A stretch of 64,000 nt of DNA from Limnanthes douglasii subsp. nivea (GCA_036936605.1 JAUPFV010000004.1:292434009-292498008), one strand, 5' to 3'; numbered from the stretch's first letter, positions 34,435-46,819 are shown. Numbers and translations: made by a program. Notes: a model not told the origin generated them from the letters alone.

Positions 34435-35976
34435 TTAAGGACCCTCCCAAGTCGGAGCCAATTTTCCGAGGTGTTTATCCTTGGTATGAAGAAATACTTT
34501 TCTCAACACTTTATCGCCAACTTTAAACTCCCTCTTCTCAACTTTAGAATCGTACCTGCTTCTCATTAAGGTTTGATAATGAACCACATTCAAATGTGCT
34601 TTGACCCTCTTTTCTTCTAACAAATCAAGCTCAATCCTTCTAGCTTCATCATTATCTGCTTCGGAATAACGCAATAGCCTATAGGAAGGTAATGTAGATT
34701 CAACAGGGCATACAACATCCATTCCATATACCAAAGAAAAAGGAGTCTTTTTGGTGGCCTCTCTAGGGGTTGTACGATATGCCCACAACACCTCTTGAAG
34801 ATAGTTTGGCCATTTCCCCGCTGCTCCCGCCAAATTTTTCTTCAAACCCTCCAAAATAGATCTATTTATAACTTCCACTTGCCCATTTTCTTGTGGATGA
34901 AAAGGAATAGAAAAGCATTGTTGTATTCCTTTCGAGGAGCAAAAAGAGTCCATTTCCTTGTTATTAAATTGAGGACCGTTGTCCGTTGTTATTTTTCGAG
35001 GAACCCCAAAACGGTAGCAGATGTTACTTAGAATAAACTTGATCACATCCTTAGCTTTTGTTCCAGCTAAAGGTTCTGCTTCTGCCCACTTCGAAAAATA
35101 ATCAACCGCGACAATAATCATCTGTCTTCCACCTGAAGCCATGGGCAATGGTCCTACTAAATCAATCCCCCATCTATCAAAAGGAACCACCTCAGAGATT
35201 ATAATTAGTGGTGTCGCTGGTTTATGTATCAAATGTGCATACCTTTGACAAGTATCACAGCTTCGAACTAATAACTTGGCATCCTGCAATATAGTAGGCC
35301 AATAATATCCTGCCAACAATACCCTACGTGTTAAAGCTTTGAAGCCACAATGAGCTGACCCATCTCCATCATGCAATTCAGATAGAATGTTTTGAGATTC
35401 TCGCTTACTCAAACATCGTAATAAGGGCCTCGACACAGACCTCTTATACAATACCCCATCCAACACCACATAACCAAGAGCTTTATTCCTTATTTTCTTG
35501 AGCAAGTGCTTATCAAGAGGTAGTATTCCCTTTATAAGAAAATTTAACAAGTCAGTTCTCCAATCACCCCGAATACGCACCAAATCACCTACTACCTCCT
35601 CAACAAATTCACACTGCTCAGAGCTTGATATAATCGAAGGCAGTGGTTGTGTCACAATCCATGGATATTCTTCGGAGTAAGCCATTGTTGCTAAAGAATC
35701 AGCCATTGTGTTATTTCCTCTTCGAATATGCTCCACCTCAACATTTTCAAACTGTGCCATCACACTTCGAAGTTCTTGCAAATACAACACTAAACGGTCT
35801 TTTTTAGCCTCTGATATTCCTTTAACATGGTTAACTACCAACTGCGAATCTGTTTCCAAGCGCACGAATATAGCTTTACAAATTTTTGCTAACCGCAATC
35901 CTGCTAGCACAACTTCATATTCAGCTTCATATCCTACTGACATAATAGACGGGCTTCGAAATTCTTGAATCTTCAC
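34435..35976 (-). pseudogene. E2 archaeal-type RNase H and integrase
   Basis: An open frame of 513 codons. It begins inside the aRNase H (VGYEAEYEVVLAGLRLA, ETDSQLVVNHV, MADSLATMAYS). The integrase zinc region follows (SELHDGDGSAHCG, YYWPTILQDA, CDTCQRYA). The catalytic core has all three acidic residues: VDYFSKWAEA, TTDNGPQFNN and ENGQVEVINR. The C-terminal part LGKLAPTWEGP ends at a stop near 34435. The domain is intact, but upstream an in-frame jump joins YYVS of the first RNase H to VGYEAEYE, so the DNA between the two RNase H active sites is missing. Confidence 0.85.
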
Positions 35977-37040
35977 TAATCAGAACTGCACTCACTGCAT
36001 AATCCGATACTGCTATATACAAAAACAGTTGCTCACCTTCTCGAGGATTTGATAATATTTCAGGAGAAGACAAAAGATTTTTGATCTTAATAAAAGCTTA
36101 TTCACAATCCGAAGTCCACTCAAAATTATTCGGTCGACGCAACACCTGGAAAAAAGGCAAGCATTTATCTGAAAAACGAGAAATGAATCTATTCAGAGCT
36201 GCTAACCTGCCTGTTAACATTTGCACTTCTTTAATATTCCGAGGCGAAGACATCGATATCAAAGCCTTCAACTGTTCTGGATCCACTTCGATTCCTCTTT
36301 CACTTATCACATATCCCAGAAACTTACCAGATCGGACTCCAAACGTGCATTTTTCTGGGTTCAACTTCAACTGTATTGCTCTAAGATTCAGAAATGTCTC
36401 TTCTAAATCATCGATATGATCCTCATCACTTTTGCTCTTAACAAGCATATCATCGATGTATACTTCGATATTCCTGCCTATTTGTGAAGCAAATACCTTA
36501 TTCATCAACCTTTGATATGTAGACCCAGCATTTTTCAATCCAAACGGTATCACTTTATAACAATGTAAACCTCGATCAGTGATAAAAGTTGTGCTTTCTT
36601 CATCCTCTGGATTCATTCGAATTTGATTATATCCTGAAAATGCATCCATAAATGTTAGAATTTTTTTCCAGAAGTAGAATCCACCAAGTTCTGTTTAAAT
36701 CTGTGAAGTCTACACACATCCTCCATTTTCCATTCTTCTTTTTCACCACTACAGGATTAGCTGTCCACTTCGGATATTTGGACTCCCGGATATGCCCCAT
36801 CTTATACAATCTATCTACCTCAGCAACTATGGCCTCGGATTTTTCCAACGAAAAAGCTCTCCTTATTTGTATTATCGGCTTGATCTTCAAATCCACAGCC
36901 AAGCTATGACATATAATATCAATTGGGACCCCCACTACATCCTCAGACCTCCAAGCAAACACATCCAAGTTCTTAGACAAAAAACTCAACAATCTTTCTC
37001 GCACTGATAAAGACAATAAAGTCCCAATTCAAGTACTCTG
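35977..37040 (-). pseudogene. E2 reverse transcriptase and start of RNase H
   Basis: RT boxes: WRMCVDFTDLNR, MDAFSGYNQIRMN, CYKVIPFGLKNAGSTYQR, YIDDMLVKS (active-site Asp pair) and FLGYVISERGIEVDPEQ. The RNase H start SDYAVSAVLI lies near 36030. A small deletion and shift near 36660-36690 removes the YPKDCYPLP-type stretch after DLNR. Otherwise close to E3 in sequence. Confidence 0.85.
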
Positions 37041-37141
37041 TTATTATCGAAGACGTATTCTTCTATCTCTTCACTTACTACCACAGAACTCGGGGTTGAC
37101 CTCGGATCATCAATTCCTTCATCTTTACTACCAGAGGGCAA

Positions 37142-37930
37142 CCCCCCAACTTGCTATTTCTCCATTGGATCATCGGTACCTTTATCACGTAGTCTAAATG
37201 CAGCAGCGTAACACTCTCTAGCTACTTTTTGATCACTTCGAACTACACCAATTCGATCCCCGACTACATATTTCAAACATTGATGAACTGTAGAAACTAT
37301 AGCGTACATTTTTGCCAGCCATGACCTTCCAAAGATAGCATTGTAGCTCGACGGACAATCTACCACCATAAAAAGTACTTGTACTTTCTTTTTAAAAGGC
37401 CCTTTTCCCAGAGAAATTTCACCTTCAAACTCTCCCACTACATTCGCTGTTGCACCAGTAAACCCAATTATAGTTCTTTCTGATCTTTCTATCCGAGGTG
37501 GAGCATTTAATCTATCATATGTTGATTTGAACAGCACATTAGCAGAACTCCCAGTATCAATCAATACTCGTCGAATTTCTACCCCACACACTTCTGCTCC
37601 AATGACCACTGCATCTTCATGTGGTCCAGTAATTCCTCCAAATCATCCCCATCGAAAATTATAAATGGGACATTCTTATTGTATAGATGTGCTGATGCTC
37701 CTCCTTCAATTTGATGCGTTAAATTCACTATATGTCTTTTCCTCGAATTATTGGTATTATTAGTCATTGAGTCTCCCCCAAATATTGCCAATGACTCAAA
37801 GAACGCACACAGATCTGGAACACGTCCCTTACACATCGGTTCATCAACTGACATCAACAACAATCGACTAGGGTCTGGGTCGACATATTCCGAAGCCACA
37901 TCAAATTCATCATCTGCAACATCTTAAATC
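37142..37930 (-). pseudogene. E2 protease and upstream linker
   Basis: The linker VDEPMCKGRVPDLCAFFESLAIFGGD is followed, after a shift near 37600, by the retropepsin motif RVLIDTGSSANVLF, the flap region GFTGATANVVGEFEGE, and SSYNAIFGRSWLAKM. The DTG triad is intact. Confidence 0.85.
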
Positions 37931-39586
37931 ATCAGTGCAGTTTCCTGCTTAGAATTAGGATTACCAACCTTTTGAGTTATAGCTTTAGCGTTCTTTTTTA
38001 CATACTCCAACAATTTTCCATTCTCTATCAAAATCTGCATCTCCTTCTTCAAAGCAATACAATCATTTGTATCATGTCCAATATCATCATGATACCTACA
38101 GAACCTGTTATTGTGTTCCTCTCTTGGCCTATTAATCGCTGCCGGCTTTCTGAAATTTACTGTTCCCTTGTTTTTCTCATATATCGATGCCACACTTTCA
38201 GTCAAATCCGCATAATATTCTGGTTTCACCCATACATTCGATCTTGGTTTGAACTGGTATTGATTACTAAAATTGTGATGATTAGAACCCCCTTGATATG
38301 AACTCGAACCTCCTCGGTAAGAAACATTTTGATTACCCCTCGCCCTCGACGAGCTATTATTCGAAGCGTTCACTTGATTATTTCCCACTTGACTATTCCC
38401 TTTCTGAACACCAATATTTCCTCCTCGAACTCGAGTAGACTCTTCGACTTTGATCTGATCTTCAACCTGAGCCATGAGAGCTCCAAACGTTAATGCCCTA
38501 CGCCTTGTTGTTTCACCAGCTAAATCTCCTGGCAACAATCCTTGTCGAAACGCTGACATAGCCACCACTTCCTCATAATCATCTAATCCTGCTTTTGTTG
38601 ACACAAATCTCTTAGTATAATCCTTCAACTTTTCTACCACAGCTTGCTTACATTGTATTATTGTATCTCCATTAGCTCTCATTTCTTTGCTTCCCACAAA
38701 CTGTCTTCGAAAAGCTGTGTAAAAGCCTCTAAAATTTGCAATAGACTCCTTAGGAATCTTGTTATACCATTTTAATGCAGTTCCTTTGAATGTCTAAGAG
38801 AAGGCCCTGCAAACCAATTTATCATCATCCTCGAAATTAGTCATATAGTTCTTGAATTGCTCTATATGATCATCTAGATCTTGAGTTCCATCAAACTTAT
38901 CAATTTTAGAAATGTCGAACCGCCTCGGAAGCGGTACAGATCTGATCGCACTAATCAACGGCGAATCCCTCCAATCAACTCCTTGAACAAACTGGTCTTC
39001 ATTCCTCATTCCCACAGTAGCATACAAACTTGGTTCCCCTTCAAATTTCCGAGGAGAATACACTTTCCGAGGAGAATACACTCGCCTTTCTTTCTTTTGC
39101 CTTCCTTCCTTATACATTTTAGCTGGCAACAATTCATATCCTCCCTCTCTTGAATGACCTTGAAAATGCCTATATCTCGGTGTTTCATCCGATTCCGAAT
39201 TTTCATCATCTTCTTCACTAGAATCTATATAGCGTCGCTTCTGCAACTTTTCCTTTTTTTATTCCACTGTGCTCCTTCCTACGTTCAAAACGTATCTTAC
39301 GTCGAGCATCTTGGACATCATCGACATCATTCGATTGATCTGACTGATAATCCGAATTACCTCTGGAAATTTCAGATCTAAGTTTAGCGCCATTATTACC
39401 TTGTTTCTTTTGAGCAAATTCATCAAGCTCTGCCACTTTTCTTATCAATTCATTCATTTTTCCTTCAAAATCAAACTGGTTTGATCGAATCGGAGCCGAT
39501 TCACCTGCTTCTTTTTCCTGCAGATCAGATTTCAATGTCCCCAAAGCCTTTCGAACAGACGGATTATCACCTTCCTCCGAATTCAT
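37924..39586 (-). pseudogene. E2 gag
   Basis: ATG near 39586 (MNSEEGDNPSVRKAL), frame change at about 39240, capsid part DKFDGTQDLDDHIEQFKNYM, a stop near 38796, then ALKWYNKIPKE and ANGDTIIQCKQ with QGLLPGDLA. A Gly/Asn/Ser-rich linker and the knuckle FCRYHDDIGHDTNDC end it. It aligns along its length with the gag of E1 and E3. Confidence 0.83.
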
Positions 39587-39676
39587 CTCCGATCAGCGAA
39601 AATATAAACGAAATGCTTCAGAAAACGGAAAAATTCGAGACTCGATTTTTGATCTATCGATCAAGGTATCTTCGCC

Positions 39677-39696
39677 CCCTCTTTCTAGCGCCAATT
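39677..39696 (-). promoter_or_regulatory. E2 primer-binding site
   Basis: The minus strand reads AATTGGCGCTAGAAAG directly after the LTR terminal CACCA. Position and start match the E1 site. Confidence 0.65.
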
Positions 39697-39992
39697 TGGT
39701 GAGAATAGAAATTAACTAGAGAAGATTGACAATATCTACTAAGAATCAACAGAGATTTTCAGATGTGAAAATAGTCTTTCTCATCTAAAAATTTCATAGG
39801 TGTAATTACCTTCCTCGACCTCTTTAAATAGGCCTAGTGAGTTAGTTACAAATTCGGTTACATAAGGGATTTATTTACAATTCAGTCCCTGTTCTTCTCA
39901 TAAAGCTTTAATCTTACTCTATATTAATAGAACTTATCATTCAAGTCCTTATTAATTACATTTAAGTCCCTTATGAATATATTTCCTTATCA
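39697..39992 (-). repeat. E2 5' LTR
   Basis: 296 bp, TG..CA ends on the plus strand (TGGTGAG...TTATCA). On the minus strand TATTTAAAG (about 39830) is the likely TATA box. Confidence 0.75.
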
Positions 39993-40107
39993 CCTTATAG
40001 GGTACTTTTGTCCATAATATGGCTTTAGGTATTTTATGAAACTAGTCTAAAAGCGGGTACCATTTTGGTATTTGATAGTTGAGTAGGTATTTATGGGTAG
40101 TTTCCTC
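39993..40107 (-). repeat. MULE right terminal inverted repeat (outer part)
   Basis: Read inward it carries GAGGAAACTACCC, AACTATCAAATACCAAAATGG and TACCCTATAAGG, matching the left TIR imperfectly. E2 cut the TIR just before its TATA box. Confidence 0.75.
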
Positions 40108-40116
40108 TAAATTCTA
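40108..40116. repeat. MULE 9-bp target-site duplication, right
   Basis: TAAATTCTA, identical to 18082-18090. Confidence 0.85.
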
Positions 40117-40120
40117 TTGA

Positions 40121-40935
40121 CTTTATTTTTTTAAGACGAACAAAACTAGATCTATAAATGATATCTTTGATTATTTTATTTTTTGCTAGAACTAGTTAGG
40201 CTACTCTCGCGCTATATTTTTCTGGTCTGGCATCTCGCACTTCATTTTGACAAGGTCTTACATCGCATCTCGCACTTCGCCATACCTTGTTACGCTGATC
40301 TCGCACTTCATTTTGTATTGTCTCGCATCTCGCACTTCATTTTTCCCTTGTCTCGTTTCTCCTAGTTAGGCAAAATAATACTCCTAAATTTAACACAAGT
40401 CTCGCACTTAAGGTAAAAGAAAATAAATTTTATTTCAAATTTAATCATGGTCTTTCATCTCATATTCCTTGTAAGCCTGCTCTCGCACCTCGCACTTAAG
40501 TAAAACAAATATCAAATTTAACTCTAGTTCCCACTTAAGTAAAACAAATATTAAATTTAACTATAGTTTTTCATTTTGCATTCTCTATAAAACCTGTCTC
40601 TTCCTCTCACTTAGACAATAAAAATTAAATTTAACTCTGGTCTCTTATCTTGTATCTCGCATTTCCCGTAAGCATGGTCTCACAACTCGCACTTAGGAAA
40701 GAAAATAAAAATTTAACTACGGTCTCGCACTTAAAATGGAAAAAAAATAATTGTCTAGGTACGAAATGTAGGATTCAAAACCAAGACATATTTGAGTACT
40801 AGAAATAAAATCAGGAAAAATATAGTACAAGCCGAAGTATAACATTGTGGAAGACCAGTCTAACTACGTTCGGATAAAAAGAATATGAAAAAATATCATT
40901 TATGGATCTAGTTTTGTTCGTCTTAAAATATAAAA
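40121..40935. mobile_element. Small inverted-repeat element with internal TCTCGCACTT repeats
   Basis: The arms 40121-40168 and 40886-40933 are inverted copies (core TTAAGACGAACAAAACTAG, then ATC.ATAAATGATAT). Between them TCTCGCACTT and close variants recur at irregular spacing (for example near 40231, 40264, 40301, 40326, 40400, 40482 and 40720), partly followed by AAGTAAAACAAATAT..AAATTTAAC. No coding capacity. It starts 5 bp after the MULE target duplication. I found no clear target duplication of its own. Confidence 0.6.
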
Positions 40936-42770
40936 CATATTGTAATTTTAGACTTTTTTCGAACTATGTTTTGAAAGATACATATTTTTTATAAAAAAAG
41001 TCAAAAACAAATATGTGATATGTGATAAAGTATGAATATTTGTGATATTATGAAAAAAGAACTAGATATTATGTGGGAGTGAAGTACCATATATTAGGTG
41101 CTATGAATAATATTGTTCAAAAGTTGAACAATGTGTTAGAACAGTGTTTGATAAATCACTATTATCGGGAAAACAAATTAGATTTGTTTGACATGATAAA
41201 GTTTTTGGGCATGTTATTTTTTTTTGTGTGAAATAAATTATTTATGTGCTTGAATGTTTAAATGAATATGCATGACTAAGGTTTCGAATTACGGTAGATG
41301 AATTTGGAAATTAATTTAATCGGTCTTCTAAACGGTTACATTGATCTCTTCGAGGATCGTACGCTTCGAAAGGTTCAATGTGTTAATTTAAATCCATATA
41401 TTGTCTATCACCCGGAAGGTTAATATTTAGATTTATGAACTGAATAAAGTTCGCGAAAAATAGTCATTTTGATAAAATGGGTGAAATTAGTCATCTGCAA
41501 GGTTTCTTTGGTACTTAAAAATAATTAAATTAATATTTGATTTTTTTTAATTTGAAGTAGGTAAAATCGATATTTAGAAAAATTAAATTAAATGTATTTC
41601 AATTTAAATAAGTGAAATCATGTCATACAAGATTTTATTAGTAGTATTTAAGAAAAAAAAATAATCATATTATTTTAATTTTTCCGACTTAATTGCAACC
41701 ATCACTTTTTCCGTACACCTAACATTAAGTTAAGATTGAACAATCAACTTCTAAAGGATTATTTAATGTAGTTTTTTACTCCTTCTATTTTGATTACTTC
41801 AGGTTTTATAATTTTATATTTTTATAATTATAGTTTGAAAAATAATATTAAAAAATATCAATATTTTTTAAAACTAACAATTATTATTATTTTGAAATAT
41901 TTTTAAAAGTTGAGAACTATTTTAATTAAAAAAAATGAAATCCTTTATTTCGAAAACTATATTTTTTTAGTTTTGAAACCACACTTGTGAATACTAAATT
42001 TTTCTTATTTGGGAAATCATTAATCGAAAACAAAATATAAGGTTGTAGTTCTAAATCATTAGTTGCGAAACCTATACTCTTTTAGTTGTGAAATCTATAT
42101 TTTTTATGGGAATTGCAAAAAAAAATGTCAAACTAGTCCGTGAAATGGTACTAAAAAACCAAAATTATTTCCATAAAATTATTAATTTTATCATTTTTAC
42201 TCTTACACCAAAAACACGTATAAAAAATTATTTTGTAAAATTTTTTGTATTTTTTTCCTCTTCGTTCTCTCTTTAAAAATAATTTGTTTTCACCTAAAAC
42301 TAAAGCAATTAAAACTAAAAATAAACCAAAACCATTATAGTAAGCTCTTAGTTAAAATTATAAATAATGTATGAAATAATTATGTTTATTAAATCACTCA
42401 CGATTATTAAAATTGTTAATAAATCATTAAAATTTGTAAACTTCTTTTATGTTCATAGTCTATAGATGAACGCCTTCTTATTTATGTTCATACCGGTCTT
42501 TAAACTTTATAAAGTTGGAAAAAAAACCCGAGACAGATTTCAGGTTGTTATGTACCTAATATTTGTTACAGATTTCAGATGTTCACATATATTAGGGGAA
42601 CGCTTGTTTATTGAAGTTCAACTAGCAAAAACTTACTTTTGGCAACCAAATTTTTTTTTAAGGTTATATCAAGGTTTCTTACTACTTCATTAATCATTTA
42701 AGTAAAAGTCACTATTTCTTAGCTAATTTTCGACAAGTTATATTTGGAAAACACGTACAAGTTTAAGGCT
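40936..42770. other. AT-rich DNA without a recognised gene
   Basis: Long A/T runs and short chance ORFs only. There are no domain-like residues, no LTR pairs and no splice-linked exons that I can support. Confidence 0.6.
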
Positions 42771-42898
42771 TCCTAGAACTAGACCGCTAATAATTTCTTT
42801 TCAGATACTTAGATTTGCTATCACAATTTAGTAGACAAAAATACATTATTTATATCCAGTAACAGCCCATCAATTGTGAAACAATAAGTAACTATTTT

Positions 42899-43774
42899 TT
42901 ATGAAAATAAGTTTTGGCAAGAAATGCATCTGCAGAAAAACCAGTTATCAGAAGCCGTAAAAGTAAAATACAAAGCGCAATGACTATTAAAAAACTTACT
43001 CAGATAGCCATTCTCCATCAACTTAACTAACTCGTCCTTGAGATCCTGATGATTTCCAAGCATACAATTAACCTGCCATGAACAGAACAATTTAAACTCA
43101 ACATCGTCGCTAAAACATGAATATTATTCAGTAAAAAAAGTATCAGGACAAACAATACCACAAACTGATACTTTTGCATTATGATTGTGGCATCGGTTTC
43201 AAGTTCGGTAGAATACAAGATGCGAATAAACTTCTGGAATTCATCTTTACTGCCTAATCGTTGCTCGAGTTTCTCGCAGAATACATAGCCTCTAAGGTAC
43301 ATTTCATGCCCCTCGGGTAAAAAGGCCTCAAATCCATCCATTAGATTAGTATGTCCTTTGATTATATCTAGTACTCGGGCAGTAAATGTGGCTGGACCAA
43401 TCCTGAAAAAGACATTTCCGCAACACTCGATAAGAGTTTAACATATTTCAGTAAAAGATGTCAAAAAGGTCCAAAGAGTTTACCTTCGCGCATGGTTGTC
43501 TTTCATGACATCAAGAAGCATATCAAATTTTTCTTTTTCATTTTGAAGAGTCTCATAGGCTTCCTTCATAAAAGCCGAGGCATCCTCCTCGGTCTTTTTA
43601 CTAGAAAGATTCATAACAGAAAACAAACTAAACAATTGAGTCTTGGCAACATCAATCATGTTCATACAATCACCTACAACGAAAGTTTGACAGTAATACT
43701 GACCGTGATGGTTTTGTTAATTGCGCCTTTTTAGATTGCGAGCCTGATGGCAAATCGGCTCCACTTCTCTTCAT
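42899..43774 (-). CDS. SIN3-like PAH-domain mini-protein 2
   Basis: Exons 43774-43704 (71 nt), 43600-43484 (117), 43402-43159 (244) and 43072-42899 (174) give 606 nt and 201 aa without a stop. Exons 1 and 2 have exactly the lengths of gene 1; exon 3 is 6 nt longer. It starts MKRSGADLPSGSQSKKAQ. PAH-like units: AFMKEAYETLQNEKEK, IIKGHTNLMDGFEAFLP, then LEQRLGSKDEFQKF and GNHQDLKDELVKLMENGY. The C-terminus differs from gene 1 because the last exon runs past the gene 1 stop. Flanking DNA 42771-44243 is also duplicated from 13950-15540. As for gene 1, there is no histone-deacetylase-binding region. Intact frames after clear divergence suggest selection, which is inference. Confidence 0.75.
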
Positions 43775-44243
43775 TTCTGCACAAACAAAGACTTCAATAA
43801 CAATTAGAGTATCCACTATCCAGTTAAAAACAAATGTTTTACTGACAATATTTTCGGTGAGAAATGAAGAACGCAAACTTTTTTGGTTCTTCAAATTTTG
43901 TTCAGAAATAAAAGTTCGACGAAAAGTCTAATAAGAGTACCAACAATATAGAAAGAAGAACAATCGAAGGGAAAAAGTGCAAAGCAACAGTGTAAATATG
44001 ATTATTGAAAAGAAGAGGTAGGAAGTAGAGAAATATGATTCTTGCAAACTGTTATAGCATTTAACAGAAATACCTAATTTCCGCTTTCCCTTCAGGCTAT
44101 TCTTTTGATCAAGTACATTGGATTTGAATGGGCGGGTGAGACCCGACCAAAGGTGCCTGCGTTGGGCTTGCCACCTTTTACATTACTGAGGAAGCTTGTC
44201 GAGCATATGTTCCTGGAGACATAGCCTAACTAAACTTCTCAGG

Positions 44244-46819
44244 TATAAATTAAGTTACCCACTATATGGGTTTTGAAGTTTGTCAAAAGCCACCTATAAC
44301 ACAAATTGGTCACACAATATTCGTAAAACACACACATATACATACTTAACAATTAGTTATTTTTAATTTTTAAAACTTTATATCTTTCAAACAACCATGA
44401 GTGATATTTTTGGAGAATTTTTATTTTGTACTTTTCTGATTAGATTACACGTAATTTCGCAACTGCAACTCATTTGTTTTTAGCAAACAAATTAATACTT
44501 TCGTAGCTCGAATACATGTATTTTTAGCAATCAAATAATACGTACTTCCGCAACTAGAACATAATTTTTTTTGCAGACTAATTTCACAAAGAAATTGCAT
44601 GTATTTCCGCAAATATAACACAATCCAATTTTTTCTTTTAGAAAAAATAAATTTTTTAACATAAAAATGCATATATTTTTGTAACTACAAAAATGTTAGC
44701 TATTTCACACGAGATTAAAATTTATTTTCACAATAAGAAGTTGTATTTTGCTTTTTTCACATAATCACACTTTTTTTTCACAATAAGAAATTGTATTTTG
44801 TTTCTTCACACAATCTCATTTATTTAACAATTATAGCCAGTGGCGGATCGAGGACTAAAATTTAAGGTATACCCAACTACCTCAAATTTTCAAATTACAT
44901 GTAACTCCGTAACTGAAACATAATATATTTATTTTGTTTTTAAAATAAATTTTCAACACAACATGCATATACTTTTGCAACTAAGAAAAAGTTAGTTGTT
45001 TCACACCCAATTAACACTTATTCTAAAACAACAAGGTGTATTTGGTTTTTTCACACAATCAGATTTATTTAGCAATCAAAGTCCTATTTTCGCAACTATT
45101 TTGTTATTATTTACGCATATTTGCACATAATTTTCCAACTAGAACATAATTTTTTTTAGCAAACACACAACAACTAATTTTGCAACTGAGACTCGTTTGC
45201 TTTTTAGCAACCAAATTACACGTAATTCTGCAACTTGAACATAATTTCTTTTTTCATACTTATTTCGCTAATCAATTACACATAATTACGTAATTAAAAA
45301 AATATTCAAAAAATATATTTCATGGATTTAGTATTTTTATCTAAAAACAAAACTAAAAGTACTTTAATATTTTGTTCAAAGCTATAGTTTAAAAGATACC
45401 GAATTAAAAAAATGGTTAAATGATATTTCAGACTACTATGTAGTTATCTATAAATACTCATTTATCAGTATGTGGTTGTTAGTAGTTTATCAAACATTGG
45501 GTGGTTATTGGTAAATAAGTTTGATGTTGGCTGATTATTGGTAGATTACATTTTTACTAATGAACTTTCCTTTCTCTAGTGATAAGGCGTTTCAACCTAA
45601 GTGTTAAGTATTGAGCCAATTTTATGGAAGCCTAATACATAATGAGATGGTCCAGTGGTACCTAATTGTTGAGTATTGAGAATATATGTATGGAACCCAA
45701 TATATAGTGATATTGTCCATTGGTTTAATAAGTAGACCAAGTTTTTTTTTATCAAAACACAATGTTTTATTTTATAATATACTAAATTTTAGTTCAACTC
45801 ATTTTTAAAAAATTATTCAACTCAATCAGCACGAACCTTAGTTGTTATTTTTATTAGTTTCTTCTTTTTAATGTAAAGCTTCATTATATTTTCTTTAATA
45901 TCCTATGTTTTTATTACAACAATGGCCGTTAGAGTCTTAGTTTATCCCACAGAAAGATGAACCATAAGTGAGATAAGAATTTAGTGAGAGAATCGGTCGT
46001 TTGATCATGCGACAACAAATGACAAATATCTAGGATATTTTGAAGAACCTAGTTTTGTATGAAGTGTACATCCAATTTGTTATGTTTGATACGGGCATGG
46101 AAGACAATATTTGAGGTCAGTCATCTAGCTCTAAGGTTGTCATATCAGATGATCGAGTTCACAAAAGAAGAAGGCGTAGCTCAATAAGTACAGATCAAAG
46201 CCAAATCATTTTAGTTTATATGTGAGTTACGGATCTATATTCTCACTTTTTACTGGACATAGCAACTACATGTTAGTTTTTTGGATGACCATGAGATCAT
46301 TGAATTCTCAAAGTACATGCAGTAACCACCTACTAATTTTTTATCATCAAGTTAGATAGCTCAATTTTCTTAGAGAACCTAGTCAGTTAGAAATCAAGGT
46401 TGGGCTTGATATAAAGACCCAAACATTGTGTCCAAGATAAGTATTTATGTATTGCGAGTAAATATTAGTTGGAGCTTGTTGAAATTGACTAGTTTTATTT
46501 GCTGCAAAATAGATGTATGATCGATTGTGTAGTACGTATTAGAGATATTCTAACATTGTTATGTACTTTGTAGGGTTGTGCAGAATATCACCATTTCTAA
46601 TAAAGAGAGATTTAACAACAAACATATGAATGATACAGGGCTTCGAGCTAAATGGTCTTTCACAAATCACTAAGTCCTCGATATATTTATTTTAAGTTAA
46701 TTAGAACCGATAATGTTTATGTATACTTATATGCCAAGAAAAAAATGTATGGATCCTATATCTTTCAGGAAAATGTAAAATGTAGGGTTTAAAAAAATGT
46801 TTGTAATGTATATATGTTG
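44244..46819. other. AT-rich degenerate repeat region
   Basis: 44400-45310 contains repeated phrases of the type TTACACGTAATTTCGCAACT..AACATAATTTTTTT with AGCAA(C/A)CAAATTA, about every 90-200 bp. A hAT-like start (CAGTGGCGGATCGAGG, 44844) lies in the middle; no matching end was found. 45440-45570 repeats TGGTTATTGGTA. 45900-46800 may hold further copia RNase H remains, but I cannot support a frame. Confidence 0.5.

Larger units (their letters stand above)
31065..39992 (-). mobile_element. E2: Ty3/gypsy Tat-lineage retrotransposon nested in the MULE
   Basis: Minus-strand order: LTR (39697-39992), primer site, gag, protease, RT, RNase H, aRNase H, integrase, tandem array, antisense ORF and a truncated second LTR (31065-31157). 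The flanks are CCTAT (31060-31064) and CCTTA (39993-39997), a near but not perfect 5-bp target duplication. It inserted between the right TIR tip and the TATA box of the Ulp1-type gene. The pol reading frame of integrase is intact over 513 codons, so E2 is younger than E1. Confidence 0.88.
18091..40107. mobile_element. Mutator-like element (MULE) with three genes and nested insertions
   Basis: A perfect 9-bp duplication TAAATTCTA flanks it (18082-18090 and 40108-40116), the length typical of Mutator-like elements. The tips are imperfect inverted repeats: GGGAAATGACACACTAAGTACC on the left, and GAGGAAACTACCCATAAATACC on the right read inward. Removing the nested gypsy element E2 (31065-39992) leaves about 13.1 kb with a transposase gene, a small acidic-protein gene and a Ulp1-type gene. 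Ulp1-carrying MULEs (Kaonashi/VANDAL-related types) are known in plants. This copy has TIR-like ends and a distinctive motif array. All three genes are damaged. Confidence 0.88.

Noticed and set aside
42088..42693. Short open frames in AT-rich DNA between 41 and 42.7 kb
   Set aside because: Lys/Phe/Asn-biased chance frames with no conserved residues, splice partners or promoter.
44844..45310. Second hAT-like insert beginning CAGTGGCGGATCGAGG
   Set aside because: No matching end or 8-bp duplication was found, so borders cannot be supported.
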